DNA of 8,254 nucleotides, from positions 1 through 8,254 of the forward strand of contig CAIYCP010000363.1 in the NCBI GenBank assembly GCA_903924715.1. Reading direction: 5' to 3'. This stretch comes from an uncultured beta proteobacterium (GTDB taxonomy: Bacteria > Pseudomonadota > Gammaproteobacteria > Burkholderiales > Burkholderiaceae_B). This document shows, one piece after another, positions 6,690 to 8,254 of this stretch. Numbering within the stretch: the first letter of the stretch is position 1; each line of letters begins with the position of its first letter. The notes under the pieces are model-generated. The model had not been told where the DNA came from. It made no database searches and was given only the letters and a program-made list of their open reading frames with translations. A program made the translations under genes and the position numbers.

Positions 6690-7213
6690 GCTGCAACCAA
6701 AACGAATCCACCCGCGCAAAGCACGATGAGTGGATTGAGTTTTTTAAAGCGCCAAAAGATACCTGCAGAGACTGCGGCAAGTAACCATGGCGTGACGCCA
6801 CCAGACGTTGAGCGCAAGATGATGATCGCACTCGTCAGTAATAGCCCCGAGGCCAGGGGGGCGAGCGCGTTTTGTACAAGAGTGGTCCACGGCTGGTCAT
6901 GACTTTTATGCCAAGCGCGTGTCACAAAATATGCCAGCACGGTTGACGGCCCAAACAAAGCCAATGAGGCGACAAGCGCACCTTGCCAACCACTGACTTG
7001 CCAACCGATCAGCGTGGCCAACAGCGCCCCGGGCCCGGGTGCGGCACGTGAGATCGCAAACAGATCGATAAATTGCGCGTGTGTGAGCCAATGATAGATA
7101 TCGACCGCTTGCAGATGCATATCACCCACCACGCTTTGCCCGCCGCCGACCGAAATCAGCGATAACGGGGCAAACACCGCGATTAAATCTAGATAAATAT
7201 TTGAGGTTTTCAT
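6674..7213 (-). CDS. Chromate transporter (CHR family), short chain, second of a pair
   Basis: Inner-membrane protein of the CHR (ChrA) family, which exports chromate or related oxyanions. At 179 residues it is one CHR domain, half the size of a full-length ChrA. Visible are the family glycine motif SVGGG at 21-25, APGPG at 58-62 after the first hydrophobic segment, and hydrophobic stretches near 63-98, 113-133, 141-153 and 160-178 that would form membrane helices. The partner gene lies upstream on the same strand, seven bases away, so the two are almost certainly co-transcribed and perhaps translationally coupled; no clear Shine-Dalgarno is seen before this ATG. Known short-chain CHR proteins are encoded as such pairs, and both members are needed for function in the studied Bacillus case. 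The substrate is not provable from sequence: chromate, sulfate or another anion are all possible. Confidence 0.85.
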   Translation of the reverse strand: MKTSNIYLDLIAVFAPLSLISVGGGQSVVGDMHLQAVDIYHWLTHAQFIDLFAISRAAPGPGALLATLIGWQVSGWQGALVASLALFGPSTVLAYFVTRAWHKSHDQPWTTLVQNALAPLASGLLLTSAIIILRSTSGGVTPWLLAAVSAGIFWRFKKLNPLIVLCAGGFVLVAARLWF

Positions 7214-7220
7214 CTGGCAG

Positions 7221-7832
7221 TCAGCGCTTCATACGGGTTTGCTGAAAATGCGCACATACCAGACCCACCAGCGCCAAAACCAAAATGACAGGCACGAGCG
7301 GCAGCTCCAACAAAAAAAGCCCAATAAATACCGAGACGCTGAGCGTGAGCGGCCAAAGCCCGAGTCGATACGAACGCTTGATGCCGCGCAAGCCAATCGA
7401 GGCCGTCAAGCCTAGAGCGCTCGCCGCTAAGCCTTCTAGAAAGTCATGAATCCACTTGATTGAACCGAGATCAAGTAACACGATGCTGAGCAGCACGGCC
7501 AAAATCATTGGAGGTGTCACTAAGGCCATCACCGAGACCAGGCCCCCGATGCCACCGCGTAACTTGTGTCCGATATGCAAAGCCAGATTCGCCACGTTAG
7601 GGCCCGGCAAGATCTGGCTGATGGTCAACGCACTCATGAACTCGTCTTCAGTCAAAAAGTGATAACGATCAACAAAGTCCCGATACATCCAACCCGAGAT
7701 ACCGCCGCCAAAACTGGTGGCTCCGATTTTGGCGAAGAGTATAAAAAGCAGCCCGAGCGTGGGGGTTGGCGTCGGCGAGGCCGGGGGCGTTGGAATGAGC
7801 GAGCTATCTGACATGGCAGCTAGTATAGGCAT
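7221..7832 (-). CDS. Chromate transporter (CHR family), short chain, first of a pair
   Basis: First gene of the two-gene CHR unit; a 203-residue single-domain inner-membrane protein. The family motifs are SFGGG at 40-44 and LPGPN at 75-79 (in SQILPGPNVANLALHIG), with hydrophobic segments near 26-45, 95-120, 133-149 and 159-194. It differs from its neighbour and matches the N-terminal type of CHR domain, so the pair probably assembles into the equivalent of one two-domain ChrA. The N-terminus before the first helix is short and rich in Pro and Thr (IPTPPASPTPTPT at 13-25). The start is uncertain: the ATG at 7830-7832 has a weak AGG six bases upstream, while a second ATG at 7812-7814 would give a protein beginning MSDSSL with no Shine-Dalgarno. 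No chromate-responsive regulator gene (chrB) is adjacent. The upstream region is shared with the divergent tRNA gene. Confidence 0.86.
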   Translation of the reverse strand: MPILAAMSDSSLIPTPPASPTPTPTLGLLFILFAKIGATSFGGGISGWMYRDFVDRYHFLTEDEFMSALTISQILPGPNVANLALHIGHKLRGGIGGLVSVMALVTPPMILAVLLSIVLLDLGSIKWIHDFLEGLAASALGLTASIGLRGIKRSYRLGLWPLTLSVSVFIGLFLLELPLVPVILVLALVGLVCAHFQQTRMKR

Positions 7833-7843
7833 CGGCGGCCTAG

Positions 7844-7881
7844 CCTGCAGGGGTATGGTGCAGGTCGGGCGTGGAACCTGC
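7844..7881. repeat. CCTGC/GCAGG repeats in the divergent intergenic region
   Basis: The palindrome CCTGCAGG lies at 7844-7851, and GCAGGT (7860-7865) faces ACCTGC (7876-7881) across a ten-base spacer. All lie between the divergent chromate transporter and tRNA-Ser genes. They could be regulator half-sites for either gene, or chance in GC-rich sequence; nothing in the window identifies a regulator. Confidence 0.25.
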
Positions 7882-7884
7882 CTC

Positions 7885-7893
7885 TGTTAGAAT
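7885..7893 (+). promoter_or_regulatory. Extended -10 promoter of the tRNA-Ser gene
   Basis: TGTTAGAAT at 7885-7893 is an extended -10: TG, one base, then TAGAAT with five of six consensus positions. It is followed by the GC-rich GCGGGGC, the kind of discriminator seen in stable-RNA promoters under stringent control. Transcription would begin near 7900, about 14 bases before the mature tRNA. No good -35 is seen, which is acceptable for an extended -10 promoter. Confidence 0.55.
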
Positions 7894-7913
7894 GCGGGGC
7901 TTGTTATGGCAGC

Positions 7914-8004
7914 GGACAGGTGGCCGAGCGGTTGAAGGCGCACGCCTGGAAAGCGTGTATACGTTCATAGCGTATCGGGGGTTCGAATCCCCCTCTGTCC
8001 GCCA
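7914..8004 (+). tRNA. tRNA-Ser (anticodon GGA)
   Basis: A complete class II tRNA of 91 bases including the encoded CCA. The acceptor stem is GGACAGG (7914-7920) with TCTGTCC (7994-8000; one G-U), followed by discriminator G at 8001 as required for serine, then CCA. The anticodon stem CACGC/GCGTG (7941-7945 and 7953-7957) encloses CTGGAAA, giving anticodon GGA at 7948-7950, which reads UCC and UCU. The long variable arm pairs ATACG (7959-7963) with CGTAT (7971-7975), typical of serine tRNAs. The T arm is GGGGG-TTCGAAT-CCCCC (7977-7993). The D loop has the usual GCCGAGCGGTTGAAGGC. All stems are sound, so the gene looks functional. Its 3' end is a common kind of integration site for islands; no second copy of it is seen in the window. 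Confidence 0.97.
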
Positions 8005-8054
8005 AAACTATTTCGAACTGATTCCAAGCCGGTTTGCAAGTTATTCGAGGCTAT

Positions 8055-8165
8055 ATGGCTCCGGTTGCCATGGGGGATATGAGCGTGTTGCAGGACGATG
8101 ACTGCAACTTCGTCGTTGAATTCATGACCGCTTTGTCCGCCGAGAAAACCAAGCGCCGCGCTTGA
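8055..8165 (+). CDS. Possible small ORF downstream of tRNA-Ser (36 aa)
   Basis: A short reading frame of 36 codons, beginning MAPVAMGDMSVL and ending FMTALSAEKTKRRA. GAGG at 8047-8050 lies four bases before the ATG, somewhat close but usable. Two further in-frame ATGs occur at 8070 and 8079. The frame is open from 8022. A seven-pair hairpin starts at the base after the stop codon, as expected at the end of a transcribed gene. I recognise no family. It could be a real small protein, the remnant of a longer gene broken by insertion beside the tRNA, or chance; length alone gives no statistical support. Confidence 0.25.
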   Translation: MAPVAMGDMSVLQDDDCNFVVEFMTALSAEKTKRRA

Positions 8166-8190
8166 ACCTGACGGTTAGGTCAGGTGTGTT
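8166..8190 (+). terminator. Hairpin downstream of tRNA-Ser and the small ORF
   Basis: ACCTGAC at 8166-8172 pairs perfectly with GTCAGGT at 8179-8185 around the six-base loop GGTTAG, followed by GTGTTTTA with a four-base T run. It is a plausible intrinsic terminator for the tRNA-Ser transcript or for the 36-codon frame that ends at 8165. The T tract is short, so efficiency is uncertain. In the remaining bases to 8254 I see no gene; TAGAAT at 8232-8237 is -10-like but has no matching -35. Confidence 0.5.
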
Positions 8191-8254
8191 TTATCCAGAC
8201 CGTCTACTCGAATTGAAGATGTCTCAACATTTAGAATGATGACCTGAACCCCAA

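Noticed and set aside
7871..8101. A 76-codon + strand frame running through the tRNA gene.
   Set aside because: It reads straight through the tRNA-Ser gene and its promoter, so the frame is a by-product of the RNA gene sequence.
7996..8141. TGTCCGCC at the tRNA 3' end (7996-8003) recurs at 8134-8141, which could suggest an attachment-site duplication.
   Set aside because: Only eight bases match and the flanks differ; an attachment repeat normally covers much more of the T arm. No integrase gene is visible.
1..8254. CRISPR arrays, insertion sequences, rRNA, or a replication origin.
   Set aside because: No regularly spaced repeats, transposase reading frame, terminal inverted repeats, rRNA sequence or DnaA-box cluster was seen.

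Overview
The window reads as chromosomal DNA of a Gram-negative bacterium, most likely a betaproteobacterium of the order Burkholderiales. This is inferred from the order glyA, nrdR, ribD, riboflavin synthase, which is typical of that group, from a type of TyrS usual there, and from a moderate GC content judged by eye. No marker in the window fixes the genus, so anything finer (for example an Alcaligenaceae-like organism) would be a guess.

Layout. Positions 1-202 are a leader with no gene that I can support. Then come five housekeeping genes, all on the + strand: tyrS (203-1429, tyrosyl-tRNA synthetase), glyA (1559-2803, serine hydroxymethyltransferase), nrdR (2854-3324, repressor of ribonucleotide reductase genes), ribD (3321-4529, bifunctional deaminase/reductase) and ribE (4534-5151, riboflavin synthase). 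nrdR and ribD overlap by 4 bases and ribE follows 4 bases after ribD, so these three are probably one transcript. A good hairpin lies between glyA and nrdR. The riboflavin cluster stops after ribE: ribBA, ribH and nusB, which often follow in relatives, are not here.

From 5152 the window changes character. An AT-rich stretch with two inverted repeats precedes a Fic-family gene (about 5265-6659, + strand). Its protein has an N-terminal winged-helix-like region, a class II inhibitory motif, and a Fic core in which the catalytic histidine is replaced by glutamine and the first glycine of the core by valine. Convergent with it are two adjacent minus-strand genes for single-domain chromate transporter (CHR family) proteins (7221-7832, then 6674-7213). 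They probably act as a pair equivalent to one full-length ChrA.

The right end holds a complete serine tRNA gene with anticodon GGA (7914-8004). It has its own extended -10 promoter and an encoded CCA. Beyond it is a 250-base stretch with one possible 36-codon reading frame, followed directly by a hairpin.

How the genes work together: the left part is core metabolism (translation, one-carbon and glycine supply, control of dNTP synthesis, flavin synthesis). The right part looks accessory: a likely self-regulated Fic protein of unknown target and a two-part anion transporter, sitting between the truncated rib cluster and a tRNA gene. The most interesting point is the Fic protein with its altered active-site motif and the inverted repeats in front of it.
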